Source: Actinomycetes bacterium (GTDB lineage Bacteria > Actinomycetota > Acidimicrobiia > Acidimicrobiales > RAAP-2). Taken from it: 7,249 nucleotides of DNA. The stretch covers positions 1 through 7,249 of the forward strand of contig JAJZSX010000117.1 of the NCBI GenBank assembly GCA_021849435.1, given 5' to 3'. Every line of letters starts with the position of its first letter. Position 1 is the first letter of the stretch. The notes under the pieces are model-generated. The model did not search any database. It saw only the letters and a program-made list of their open reading frames with translations, and was not told the origin of the DNA. Positions 1 through 6,796 of the stretch are shown piece by piece. The translations under genes were made by a program, and so were the position numbers.

Positions 1-688
1 CGGCGTGGTCGGCCGGCCGATCGTCTTCGCGTCCACGGGCGAGAAGCTGGGGGACTTCGACCTGTTTCACCCCGACCGCATGGCGTCGCGGATCCTCGGC
101 ATGGGCGACACCCTGACCCTGATCGAGCAGGCCGAACGCACCATGGACGCCGACGTCGTGGCCGCCTCGGCCGGGCGGATGATGGACGGCTCGTTCACCC
201 TGGACGACTTCCTCGCCCAGCTGAACCAGGTGCGCAAGATGGGCTCGCTCGGCGGCCTGATGCGCCTCATGCCCGGGGTCTCCAAGGAGATGCGAAACGC
301 CGCGGCCAACGTGGACGACCGCGAGCTCGACAAGGTCGAGGCGATCATTCGCTCGATGACCCCGCGCGAACGGCGCGAGCCGGTGATCATCGACGGCTCG
401 CGGCGCTCGCGGATCGCGGCCGGCTCGGGCACCACGGTCAGCGCCGTCAACCAGTTGCTCAAGCAGTTCGGCGAGATGCGCAAGATGATGCGCCAGATGG
501 GCGGGGCCAATCCGTCCCTGCCGCCCCAGATGGGCAAACTCGCGGCGATGGCCGCGCGCCGGGGCGGCGAATCGCTGCCTGCGGGCTTCGAGGCGCTGGG
601 TGCCGGCATGCGCGCCGCACCGGCCCCGGGCGGGCCAAAGGGCAAGAAGAAGAAGGGTGGGCGAGTTACCCCCCCCAAACAGCGCTAA
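1..688 (+). CDS. ffh: Signal recognition particle GTPase Ffh (SRP54), 3' part only
   Basis: C-terminal 228 residues of Ffh, the SRP protein that binds 4.5S/SRP RNA and signal peptides and delivers ribosomes to FtsY at the membrane. The reading frame is open from the window edge (first full codon at base 2), so the N domain and most of the GTPase domain are missing. The GTG at base 5 is an internal Val, not a start. Seen: the end of the G domain (GRPIVF, then TGEKLGDFDLFHP-DRMASRILGMGD at about bases 35-112). The methionine-rich M domain follows, with the RNA-binding helix-turn-helix S-R-R-S-R-I-A-x-G-S-G-T-T-V at about 398-439, then NQLLKQF and a run of paired Met residues (MRKMMRQM). The tail is short, basic and lysine-rich (GKKKKGG). 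Family and order before rpsP are as usual in actinobacteria. The last codons include a run of eight C (669-676). Confidence 0.97.
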   Translation, partial: GVVGRPIVFASTGEKLGDFDLFHPDRMASRILGMGDTLTLIEQAERTMDADVVAASAGRMMDGSFTLDDFLAQLNQVRKMGSLGGLMRLMPGVSKEMRNAAANVDDRELDKVEAIIRSMTPRERREPVIIDGSRRSRIAAGSGTTVSAVNQLLKQFGEMRKMMRQMGGANPSLPPQMGKLAAMAARRGGESLPAGFEALGAGMRAAPAPGGPKGKKKKGGRVTPPKQR

Positions 689-691
689 ACT
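686..691 (+). promoter_or_regulatory. Candidate -10 element upstream of rpsP
   Basis: TAAACT fits the actinobacterial TANNNT -10 pattern and overlaps the ffh stop codon. It would start an rpsP transcript with a leader of roughly 50 nt. I see no convincing -35 hexamer at the right distance, so this is a weak call based on one short motif. Confidence 0.25.
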
Positions 692-714
692 AGGACGCTC
701 GGGTACATCACCCA

Positions 715-728
715 GTCCCGGTCGGGAC
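715..728 (+). promoter_or_regulatory. Small GC-rich hairpin in the rpsP leader
   Basis: GTCCC-GGTC-GGGAC is a perfect 5-bp stem with a 4-nt loop, ending 8 nt before the rpsP Shine-Dalgarno. No U-tract follows, so it is not an intrinsic terminator. It could affect rpsP translation, or it could be chance in GC-rich DNA. Confidence 0.2.
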
Positions 729-736
729 ACAGTCTT

Positions 737-742
737 GGAGGA
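737..742 (+). promoter_or_regulatory. Ribosome binding site of rpsP
   Basis: GGAGGA lies 8 nt before the GTG at 751. It fixes that GTG as the rpsP start and is the strongest Shine-Dalgarno in the ribosomal block. Confidence 0.75.
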
Positions 743-750
743 CGTTCGTC

Positions 751-1038
751 GTGGCAGTGAAACTTCGTTTGGTGCGCATGGGCAAGAAGAAGCAACCGAC
801 CTACCGCGTCGTGGCCTCAGACAGCCGTCGCGCGCGCTCGGGCGCCTTCCTCGAGATCGTCGGCACCTACCAGCCCCGCGGGCTCTCGGTGGCCAATGGC
901 GAGACCATCGTCTCGATCGACAACGAGCGCGCCGTGCACTGGCTGCGCCACGGCGCCCAGCCCACGGACCGGGTCGCCAAGCTCCTGCGCCAGAGCGGCG
1001 CCCTGGACGCGTTCGAGGCGTCAAAGGCCGCCCAGTGA
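751..1038 (+). CDS. rpsP: 30S ribosomal protein S16
   Basis: 95-residue S16, a primary 16S rRNA-binding protein that stabilises the body of the 30S subunit. The N-terminus is family-typical: AVKLRLVRMGKKKQPTYRVV (residues 2-21), then SDSRRARSGAFLEIVGTY, and the C-terminal half contains NERAVHWLRHGAQPTD, the usual x-x-W-L-x-x-G-A-Q-P-T-D signature. Length is within the normal range of about 80-110 residues, with a short Ala-rich tail. The GTG start is chosen because GGAGGA stands 8 nt upstream and translation from it gives the exact S16 N-terminus. It heads the rpsP-khpA-rimM-trmD-rplS cluster. Its TGA overlaps the GTG of khpA, implying coupled translation. Confidence 0.98.
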   Translation: MAVKLRLVRMGKKKQPTYRVVASDSRRARSGAFLEIVGTYQPRGLSVANGETIVSIDNERAVHWLRHGAQPTDRVAKLLRQSGALDAFEASKAAQ

Positions 1039-1343
1039 GCGACCTGCACGACGACTACGTCGAGGGTGACGTCAACACCATCGACGACGAGGCCGCACCC
1101 GACGCGAGCACCGCGTCGGCCGTGCTGCACTACATCGCGTCGTCCCTCGCCGACGACCCCCAGGCCGTCGCCATCGACGTCTCGGAGCGCCACGGCAAGG
1201 TGGTGCTCTCGCTGAGCGTCGGTCCCGACGACATGGGTCGGATCATCGGCCGGCGGGGTCGCACCGCCCAGGCCATCCGAGCGCTCGTCAGCGCCGCGGG
1301 CTCGCGCGATGGCGTGACGACGTCGGTAGACATCGTCGACTGA
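1035..1343 (+). CDS. khpA: KH-domain RNA-binding protein KhpA
   Basis: 102-residue protein with one type II KH domain, homologous to KhpA. KhpA binds RNA, often as a dimer with KhpB, and is linked to cell-size or envelope control in other Gram-positive bacteria; a role here is inferred. The domain spans about residues 27-102. It contains VGPDDMGRIIGRRGRTAQAI, with the GxxG loop Gly-Arg-Arg-Gly at 72-75. The N-terminal 25 residues form an acidic extension (nine Asp/Glu) that raises the length above the usual 75-80 residues. The start is the GTG at 1035, which overlaps the rpsP stop (GTGA); AAAGG within the end of rpsP lies 7 nt upstream. The frame stays open further upstream only as a shadow of rpsP. 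Its position between rpsP and rimM is standard in Gram-positive bacteria. Confidence 0.93.
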   Translation: MSDLHDDYVEGDVNTIDDEAAPDASTASAVLHYIASSLADDPQAVAIDVSERHGKVVLSLSVGPDDMGRIIGRRGRTAQAIRALVSAAGSRDGVTTSVDIVD

Positions 1344-1344
1344 C

Positions 1345-1821
1345 GTGTCCGACGAGCGCCTGCTCGAGGTCGGACGAATCATCAAGGCCCACGGACTTCG
1401 CGGTCAGCTGCTCGTCGACTTCTGGACCGACCGCGCCGAGCGCTGGGCCCCCGGCGCGGTGCTCACGACCAGTCGTGGCCCACTCACGGTTCGCGCGGCC
1501 GCCCGGCATCAGGACCGCTTCCTCGTGAGCTTCGAAGGGGTCGACAGCCGCGAGGACGCCGAGGCGTGGCGCGCGACCCTGCTGCTCGCCCCGCGGGTCG
1601 AGGACGAGGACGACGACGCCATCTGGATCGACGACCTCTACGGGGCGACGGTCTATGACGCCTCGGGTACCGCCCGCGGCGTGGTGGTCGACGTCGAGGC
1701 CAATCCCGCGAGCGACCTGCTGGTGCTCGACAGCGGGACCCTGGTGCCACTCACCTTCGTGACTTCGCTGCTGGCGAACGAACGCATCGACGTCGACGCC
1801 CCCGACGGACTCTTCGAATGA
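1345..1821 (+). CDS. rimM: Ribosome maturation factor RimM
   Basis: 158-residue RimM, an assembly factor that binds S19 and helps mature the 3' head domain of the 30S subunit. The N-terminal domain begins with the signature EVGRIIKAHGLRG (residues 8-20), and the linker is acidic (EDEDDDA). A C-terminal PRC-barrel domain covers about residues 93-158: IDDLYGATV, then GVVVDVEANPASDLLVLDSG, LVPLTFV, and a closing DAPDGLFE that matches the family's 'xxPEGLL' end. It is slightly shorter than the usual 165-180 residues but has both domains. The GTG start lies 1 nt after the khpA stop and gives the expected N-terminus. Its stop codon overlaps the trmD ATG (ATGA). RimM and TrmD are adjacent in most bacteria. 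Confidence 0.96.
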   Translation: MSDERLLEVGRIIKAHGLRGQLLVDFWTDRAERWAPGAVLTTSRGPLTVRAAARHQDRFLVSFEGVDSREDAEAWRATLLLAPRVEDEDDDAIWIDDLYGATVYDASGTARGVVVDVEANPASDLLVLDSGTLVPLTFVTSLLANERIDVDAPDGLFE

Positions 1822-2570
1822 CCCTGCGCGTGGACGTGCTCACCCTCTTTCCCGAGGCCATCACGGGCTACGCGACGACGTCGGTGCTCGGTCGGGCCGC
1901 CGAGCGCGACCGCTGGCGCCTGCGGGTCTTTGACCTGCGCGACCAGACCGACGACGTGCACCGCACCGTTGACGACACCCCCTACGGCGGCGGCGCCGGG
2001 ATGGTGCTACGCGCCGAGCCGATCCTGCGCACCGTCGAGGCGACGCCCGACCTCGCCCGGCCCCTGCTGGCGCTCACCCCGTCGGGACGGCCGCTCACTC
2101 ACGACGTCGCGAGCGAGCTCGCCGCGAGCGGCGGGTTCTCCCTACTCTGTGGGCGCTACGAGGGGTTCGACCAGCGCGCGATCGACCTGGTGGTGGACGA
2201 CGAGCTCTCGGTCGGGGACTTCGTGCTGGCCGGCGGGGAGCTCGCCGCGCTGTGCGTGATCGAGTCGGTGGTGCGCCTGCTGCCCGGGGCCCTGGGCAAC
2301 GACGCCTCGAGTCTCGACGAGTCCTTCGTCGACGGCCTGCTCGAGTACCCCCAGTACACCAAGCCGGCCGAGGTCCGCGGCCTCGTGGTGCCCGAGGTGC
2401 TGCGCTCGGGCGACCACGCGCGCATCGCGCGCTGGCGCCGGGCCCAGGCGCTCGCGCGGACGCTGTCGCGCCGCCCCGACCTCATTGCGGCGCGCGGCGG
2501 GCTCTCCGACGAGGACCGGGCGGTACTGGGCGAGTTCGGCCTGGTGGAAGAGAACGACGGATTCCGCTAG
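1818..2570 (+). CDS. trmD: tRNA (guanine-N1-)-methyltransferase TrmD
   Basis: 250-residue SPOUT-class enzyme that methylates N1 of G37, next to the anticodon, using S-adenosylmethionine; this prevents +1 frameshifting. Seen in order: MTLRVDVLTLFPEAI at the N-terminus; DDTPYGGGAGMV (52-63); LLCGRYEGFDQR (109-120) and SVGDFVLAGGELAA, which form the trefoil-knot SAM site; then LDESFVDGLLEYPQYTKP, the region that carries the family's catalytic Asp; and VPEVLRSGDHA-x-I-x-x-WRR leading to the C-terminal tRNA-binding helices (RRPDL). Length is close to the 255 residues of the E. coli enzyme. The ATG overlaps the rimM stop by ATGA, so translation is probably coupled. Nothing looks truncated. Confidence 0.98.
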   Translation: MTLRVDVLTLFPEAITGYATTSVLGRAAERDRWRLRVFDLRDQTDDVHRTVDDTPYGGGAGMVLRAEPILRTVEATPDLARPLLALTPSGRPLTHDVASELAASGGFSLLCGRYEGFDQRAIDLVVDDELSVGDFVLAGGELAALCVIESVVRLLPGALGNDASSLDESFVDGLLEYPQYTKPAEVRGLVVPEVLRSGDHARIARWRRAQALARTLSRRPDLIAARGGLSDEDRAVLGEFGLVEENDGFR

Positions 2571-2573
2571 ACT
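2568..2573 (+). promoter_or_regulatory. Candidate -10 element upstream of rplS
   Basis: TAGACT fits TANNNT and overlaps the trmD stop codon, placing a possible start site about 24 nt before the rplS ATG. No good -35 is visible. In many bacteria rplS is co-transcribed with trmD, so an extra promoter is only a possibility. Confidence 0.22.
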
Positions 2574-2591
2574 TCTACAGCCCGAGACCCG

Positions 2592-2597
2592 AAGGGG
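2592..2597 (+). promoter_or_regulatory. Ribosome binding site of rplS
   Basis: AAGGGG lies 6 nt before the ATG at 2604. It gives rplS its own initiation signal, in contrast to the overlapping starts of khpA and trmD. Confidence 0.6.
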
Positions 2598-2603
2598 ACG
2601 CTG

Positions 2604-2960
2604 ATGAATCCGACTGAACTGATTGACCGCGACTCGTTGCGTGACGACATCCCGGCCTTCCGCGCCGGCGACACCCTGAAGGTCCACGTCCGGGTCGTCG
2701 AGGGTACCCGCGAGCGCGTCCAGGTCTTCCAGGGCGTCGTCATCCGTCGCCAGGGCTCGGGGCTGCACGAGACCTTCACGGTCCGCAAGGTCAGCTTCGG
2801 CGTGGGCGTCGAGCGCACCTTCCCGGTCCACGCGCCCACCATCGCCAAGATCGAGGTCGAGACCTACGGTGACGTGCGCCGGGCCAAGCTGTACTACCTC
2901 CGTGATCTGCGCGGGAAGGCCGCCAAGATCAAGGAGCGTCGCGTCACCGAGCGCGCGTAA
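2604..2960 (+). CDS. rplS: 50S ribosomal protein L19
   Basis: 118-residue L19, which lies at the 30S-50S interface of the ribosome. Recognisable blocks are [20 protein letters not shown] (about residues 15-34); [40 protein letters not shown]; and a C-terminal [20 protein letters not shown] (about 92-111). Length and sequence are fully typical (114-120 residues). The ATG start has AAGGGG upstream and gives the normal N-terminus. The gene follows trmD after 33 nt and closes the conserved rpsP-to-rplS cluster. Its stop codon region (TAAGG) also supplies the likely Shine-Dalgarno for the next gene. Confidence 0.98.
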   Translation: MNPTELIDRDSLRDDIPAFRAGDTLKVHVRVVEGTRERVQVFQGVVIRRQGSGLHETFTVRKVSFGVGVERTFPVHAPTIAKIEVETYGDVRRAKLYYLRDLRGKAAKIKERRVTERA

Positions 2961-2967
2961 GGCCCGT

Positions 2968-3264
2968 ATGGGCGACGAAGAGCTCGACGACTACGAGTCG
3001 ACCCTCGAACTGGCGCTGGTCCAGGAGTACAAGGCCGTGGTGGGGATGTTCCACTACGCCGTGGAGACCGACCGTCGCTTCTACCTCGCCAACGACGTCG
3101 CCGTCGACGTGCGCTCGACCACTCCGGCGATGCTCGAGGTGACCCTGACCGACGCCTGGGTGTGGGACATGTACCGCGCCGCGCGGTTCGTCCCCTCGGT
3201 TCGCGTGCTGACGTTCCGCGACGTCAACATCGAGCGACTCCCCAAGGAAGACCTCCAGCCCTGA
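2968..3264 (+). CDS. DUF2469 family protein, function unknown
   Basis: 98-residue protein of the DUF2469 family, found mainly in actinobacteria (for example Rv2901c of M. tuberculosis); no function is established. Conserved blocks seen: LDDYESTLELALVQEYKAVV near the N-terminus, VETDRRFYLAN (32-42), DAWVWDMYRAARFV (62-75) and VRVLTFRDVNIE (78-89). No signal peptide or membrane segment is visible, so it is probably cytosolic. The ATG at 2968 is chosen because AAGG lies 5 nt upstream, overlapping the rplS stop, and it gives the usual N-terminus; the frame is open upstream only inside rplS. In better-known actinobacteria this gene comes after lepB and rnhB. Here both are absent and it follows rplS directly, 7 nt away, so it is probably co-transcribed with the ribosomal cluster. 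Confidence 0.92.
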   Translation: MGDEELDDYESTLELALVQEYKAVVGMFHYAVETDRRFYLANDVAVDVRSTTPAMLEVTLTDAWVWDMYRAARFVPSVRVLTFRDVNIERLPKEDLQP

Positions 3265-3265
3265 C

Positions 3266-3736
3266 ATGGAGATGACCCACGTCGTGCTCGAGCTCGCCGA
3301 CCTCGTGCGACTGGACACCCGAAGCGGGGGAGCGGTCGTGGCGTCGCTGGTGGCGGGCGACGTGGTCGTTGCCCTCGGGGCCCGCGACCGCTCGCTCGGG
3401 CCGCTCGGGCCCTGGTTGACCGTCGGGCCCGACTACCCGGCGTCGATGGCCGCGCGCGACGTCGCCACGCTCGCCTGGTTGGGGGACTTCGAGCACGTCG
3501 TGATCGCGGGCGAGCGTGCGAGCGAGCAGGCCGCGGTGGTGCGCGCGATGCTCACCGACGACGAGATCAACCTCGAGTCCGACGTCCTCACCCTGCGTGG
3601 CGCCTACAACCGCCCCGCGCCGCCCCGGCCGATCACGGTCTGGTACTCGCTCGACGGGCACCTGGGCGACGGGACGACCGTGCTCGACGGCGCGCCGGTC
3701 GACGCCCCGGACGCCACGCGGTACTTTCGCGACTAG
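3266..3736 (+). CDS. Uncharacterised 156-aa protein with faint luciferase-like monooxygenase resemblance
   Basis: I do not recognise this protein firmly. It starts 1 nt after the DUF2469 stop at ATG 3266; a second in-frame ATG at 3272 is also possible, and neither has a good Shine-Dalgarno. The product is acidic and lacks a signal peptide or clear membrane segment. The stretch PASMAARDVATLAWLGDFEH (about 58-77), and later EQAAVVRAMLTDDEINLES and LRGAYNRPAPPRPITVW, recall luciferase-like flavin/F420 monooxygenases, where 'HP..LARELATLD.LSGGR' is followed by 'LRALLTxxEVxFEG...L.GA...P.P.PRPPIWVG'. Those enzymes have about 300 residues, so this would be a reduced or degenerate relative. The resemblance is by eye only. 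Codon use matches the neighbours, the frame is intact, and the position within the same-strand run supports a real gene. Confidence 0.72.
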   Translation: MEMTHVVLELADLVRLDTRSGGAVVASLVAGDVVVALGARDRSLGPLGPWLTVGPDYPASMAARDVATLAWLGDFEHVVIAGERASEQAAVVRAMLTDDEINLESDVLTLRGAYNRPAPPRPITVWYSLDGHLGDGTTVLDGAPVDAPDATRYFRD

Positions 3737-3743
3737 CGGCGAC

Positions 3744-4145
3744 CTAGGCCGGTTGGGTCGAGATGCGGTCGGGGCGGATGCGCACCGTCACGCGCACCTC
3801 GCCCTCGCGGCGGTGCGGGTAGGTGGCCAGGTCGAGGTACTTCATCGCGAACCGGTCGATGACCTCGTCGGCGCCCTCGGTCGTGAAGCCCACGACGGTG
3901 CCGCGCAGGGCGATCGCCACGTAGGGGTTGTCCGGGTCGGTCAGCGAGACCGCGACCCGGGGGTCCGACGCCAGGTTGCGGGCCTTGGCCCGACCGAGGG
4001 CGGTGTTGATGATCACGTCGTCGCCGTCGAGCTCCACCCACACCGGGGTGACGTTGGGCGAGCCGTCCGGCGCGAGGCTGGCGACGTGGGCCAGCACGCG
4101 CTTGGCGAAGATGGCGCGCGAGGCGTCGCTGAAGGTGTCGGTCAC
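3744..4145 (-). CDS. PPOX-class F420-dependent oxidoreductase (Rv1155-like)
   Basis: 133-residue split-barrel protein of the pyridoxamine 5'-phosphate oxidase-like superfamily, of the class named F420-dependent in actinobacteria (TIGR03618 type, Rv1155-like). Such proteins bind deazaflavin F420 and carry out reductions or bind cofactor; the substrate here is unknown. Seen: HVASLAPDGSPNVTPVWVEL (20-39), DDVIINTALGRAKARNLASD (42-61), PRVAVSLTDPDNPY (62-75), RGTVVGFTTEGADEVIDRFA, KYL and a closing EVRVTVRIRPDRIS. The Gly-Arg-x-Lys-x-x-Asn-Leu segment is where F420 phosphates are bound in relatives. The GTG start is chosen for AAAGGAG 4 nt upstream and the expected N-terminus; the frame is open upstream only across nfo. 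It is convergent with the preceding gene (7-bp gap) and divergent from nfo. Confidence 0.9.
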   Translation of the reverse strand: MTDTFSDASRAIFAKRVLAHVASLAPDGSPNVTPVWVELDGDDVIINTALGRAKARNLASDPRVAVSLTDPDNPYVAIALRGTVVGFTTEGADEVIDRFAMKYLDLATYPHRREGEVRVTVRIRPDRISTQPA

Positions 4146-4149
4146 GATG

Positions 4150-4156
4150 CTCCTTT
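4150..4156 (-). promoter_or_regulatory. Ribosome binding site of the PPOX gene
   Basis: Read on the minus strand, AAAGGAG stands 4 nt before the GTG at 4145. It decides that start over any upstream codon in the open frame. Confidence 0.7.
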
Positions 4157-4171
4157 GGGTCGTTGGCGTCG

Positions 4172-4177
4172 ACCCTA
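4172..4177 (-). promoter_or_regulatory. Candidate -10 element of the PPOX gene
   Basis: On the minus strand TAGGGT fits TANNNT and would start a transcript near 4164, leaving a leader of about 20 nt that includes the AAAGGAG site. The -35 is not clear. It sits next to the oppositely oriented nfo -10 candidate. Confidence 0.3.
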
Positions 4178-4178
4178 G

Positions 4179-4184
4179 TAGTTT
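4179..4184 (+). promoter_or_regulatory. Candidate -10 element for leaderless nfo transcription
   Basis: TAGTTT fits TANNNT and ends 7 nt before the A of the nfo ATG at 4192, the distance expected if transcription begins at the start codon. There is no Shine-Dalgarno in the 46-bp gap in the nfo direction. TTGGGT at 4155-4160 is a possible weak -35 (18-bp spacer). Leaderless mRNAs are common in actinobacteria. Confidence 0.45.
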
Positions 4185-4191
4185 TGTCTCC

Positions 4192-5094
4192 ATGAACATC
4201 GGTGCGCACGTGCGCGGCGGCGGAACCCTAATCCCGTCCCTGGACGCTGGGGTGGCCATCGGTGCGACCTCGATCCAGGTGTTCGTCCAGAGCCCGCGGA
4301 TTTGGAAGCCCAGCCAGTACGCGCCCGAGGTGCTCGAGGGGTACCGCGAGGCCCAGCGCGACCACCCGAGCATCACCGACACGTTCTGTCACGCGACCTA
4401 CCTCATCAACCTCGCGACCGCCGACCCCGAGCTCTACGAGAAGTCCGTCACCGCGCTTACCCACAACCTGCGCGTCGGTCGCGCGATGGGCGCGTCGGGC
4501 GTGATCCTGCACGTGGGCAGCCACAAGGGCGCCGGCTTTGACGAGGTCCTGGACCAGATCGTTGGTGCCTTCGGGCGCGCCCTGGACGACGCGGGAGCGA
4601 CCGACACGCGCTGCCCGATCCTGATCGAGAACGCGGCGGGCGCCGGCGGCACGGTGGGGCGCAGCTTCGACGAGATCGAGGCGATGATCGAGGCGAGCGG
4701 CGCTGACGAGCGACTCGGCCTGTGCATCGACACCCAGCACCTCTTCGCGAGCGGCGTCGACTACGCGACGCCGCGCGCCGCGCGCCAGCTACTCAAGGAG
4801 GTCGAGGCCCGGTTCGGGCCCGACCGCCTGCGCTGCCTGCACCTCAACGACTCCAAGACCGCCTTCGGCTCGAACCGCGACCGCCACGCCAACATCGGCG
4901 AGGGCGAGATCGGCGCGGAGGGCCTCGCGGCACTCGTCGGGCACCCCAAGGTTCGCGCGCTGCCGCTGCTGCTCGAGGTGCCCGGTGACGGCGACGGGCC
5001 GCGCGCCCAGGACGTGCTCGCGGCTCGCGAGGTGCTCGAGCGCGGCGTCGCGCTCTACGGTCGGGGTGGGGCGAAATCGATGAAAGCCAAGTAG
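4192..5094 (+). CDS. nfo: Endonuclease IV (deoxyribonuclease IV, AP endonuclease)
   Basis: 300-residue TIM-barrel enzyme that cleaves DNA 5' of abasic sites and removes blocking 3' ends in base-excision repair, using three zinc ions. All nine zinc ligands of the family can be placed: H67 ([11 protein letters not shown]), H107 (LHVGSH), E146 (LIENAAGAG), D180 and H183 ([11 protein letters not shown]), H217 (LHLNDSK), D230 and H232 (DRHANIGEG) and E262 (LLEVPG). These correspond to E. coli H69, H109, E145, D179, H182, H216, D229, H231 and E261. The N-terminus [10 protein letters not shown] is typical of the family. Length is close to the usual 280-300 residues. The ATG at 4192 is chosen for this N-terminus; an in-frame extension back to 3928 is a shadow of the opposite-strand PPOX gene. 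fumC follows after 8 nt, so both may share a transcript. Confidence 0.97.
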   Translation: MNIGAHVRGGGTLIPSLDAGVAIGATSIQVFVQSPRIWKPSQYAPEVLEGYREAQRDHPSITDTFCHATYLINLATADPELYEKSVTALTHNLRVGRAMGASGVILHVGSHKGAGFDEVLDQIVGAFGRALDDAGATDTRCPILIENAAGAGGTVGRSFDEIEAMIEASGADERLGLCIDTQHLFASGVDYATPRAARQLLKEVEARFGPDRLRCLHLNDSKTAFGSNRDRHANIGEGEIGAEGLAALVGHPKVRALPLLLEVPGDGDGPRAQDVLAAREVLERGVALYGRGGAKSMKAK

Positions 5095-5098
5095 GAGG
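5093..5098 (+). promoter_or_regulatory. Ribosome binding site of fumC
   Basis: AGGAGG, a perfect anti-Shine-Dalgarno match, overlaps the nfo stop codon and lies 4 nt before the fumC ATG. It is the strongest such site in the window and suggests high fumC expression, independent of nfo translation. Confidence 0.8.
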
Positions 5099-5102
5099 AA
5101 TC

Positions 5103-6487
<1,385 letters not shown>

Positions 6488-6491
<4 letters not shown>

Positions 6492-6796
6492 GGCCGCCGC
6501 TGCTCGCGCGGGCCGAGGTCGATCACTGGTTGGCCGCGCACCCGGCGTGGCGCGTCGGTAACGGCCACCTCGTGCGAGAGTGGCGCGCGCGAAGCCACCG
6601 TGAGGCGGCCCGAGTGATCCTCGACCAGACGGCGATCGCTGACCGGCTCGACCATCACGCGGTGCTGACGCTCACGTATCGCGATCTGCGCGTGGAACTC
6701 TGGACCCACGACCGTGGCGGGCTGACGGCCCTCGACCTGGCCTACGGTGACGCGCTCGACGAGCTGCTCGCTGGACCACTCGACCCGATCAGTTGA
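6488..6796 (+). CDS. 4a-hydroxytetrahydrobiopterin (pterin-4a-carbinolamine) dehydratase
   Basis: 102-residue protein of the PCD/DCoH family (PhhB-like), which dehydrates 4a-hydroxytetrahydropterin and thereby recycles the cofactor of aromatic amino acid hydroxylases. The catalytic histidines are present: H56-H57 in [14 protein letters not shown], and H74 in [13 protein letters not shown], spaced 17 apart as in mammalian H62 and H79. D83 follows as in the family pattern. The N-terminal part has the usual 'W.....LVREW' strand and A-A-R-V-I helix. The usual Pro after the His pair is Ala here. Length is normal (about 95-105 residues). The GTG start overlaps the fumC stop (GTGA), so its translation is probably coupled to fumC. 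No hydroxylase gene is present in the window, so the substrate pathway is unknown; some stand-alone members may serve other pterins. Confidence 0.88.

Noticed and set aside
640..792. 13-bp direct repeat GGGCAAGAAGAAG at 640-652 and 780-792
   Set aside because: Both copies encode Gly-Lys-Lys-Lys in basic segments of Ffh and S16 with the preferred AAG codon; this is a coding coincidence, not a repeat element.
600..1034. In-frame upstream extension of khpA across ffh and rpsP
   Set aside because: It is Arg/Pro-rich out-of-frame reading of two certain genes, typical of high-GC shadow frames; the KH protein begins properly at the coupled GTG 1035.
2142..2831. 229-aa minus-strand frame across trmD and rplS
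   Set aside because: Antisense to two certain genes, biased composition and no recognisable domain.
3737..3760. CCTAGG palindrome between the convergent genes as a terminator or site
   Set aside because: It is only a 6-bp palindrome overlapping a stop codon, without loop or U-tract.
3928..4191. N-terminal extension of nfo
   Set aside because: These codons are antisense to the PPOX gene, and the endonuclease IV N-terminus matches exactly at the ATG 4192.
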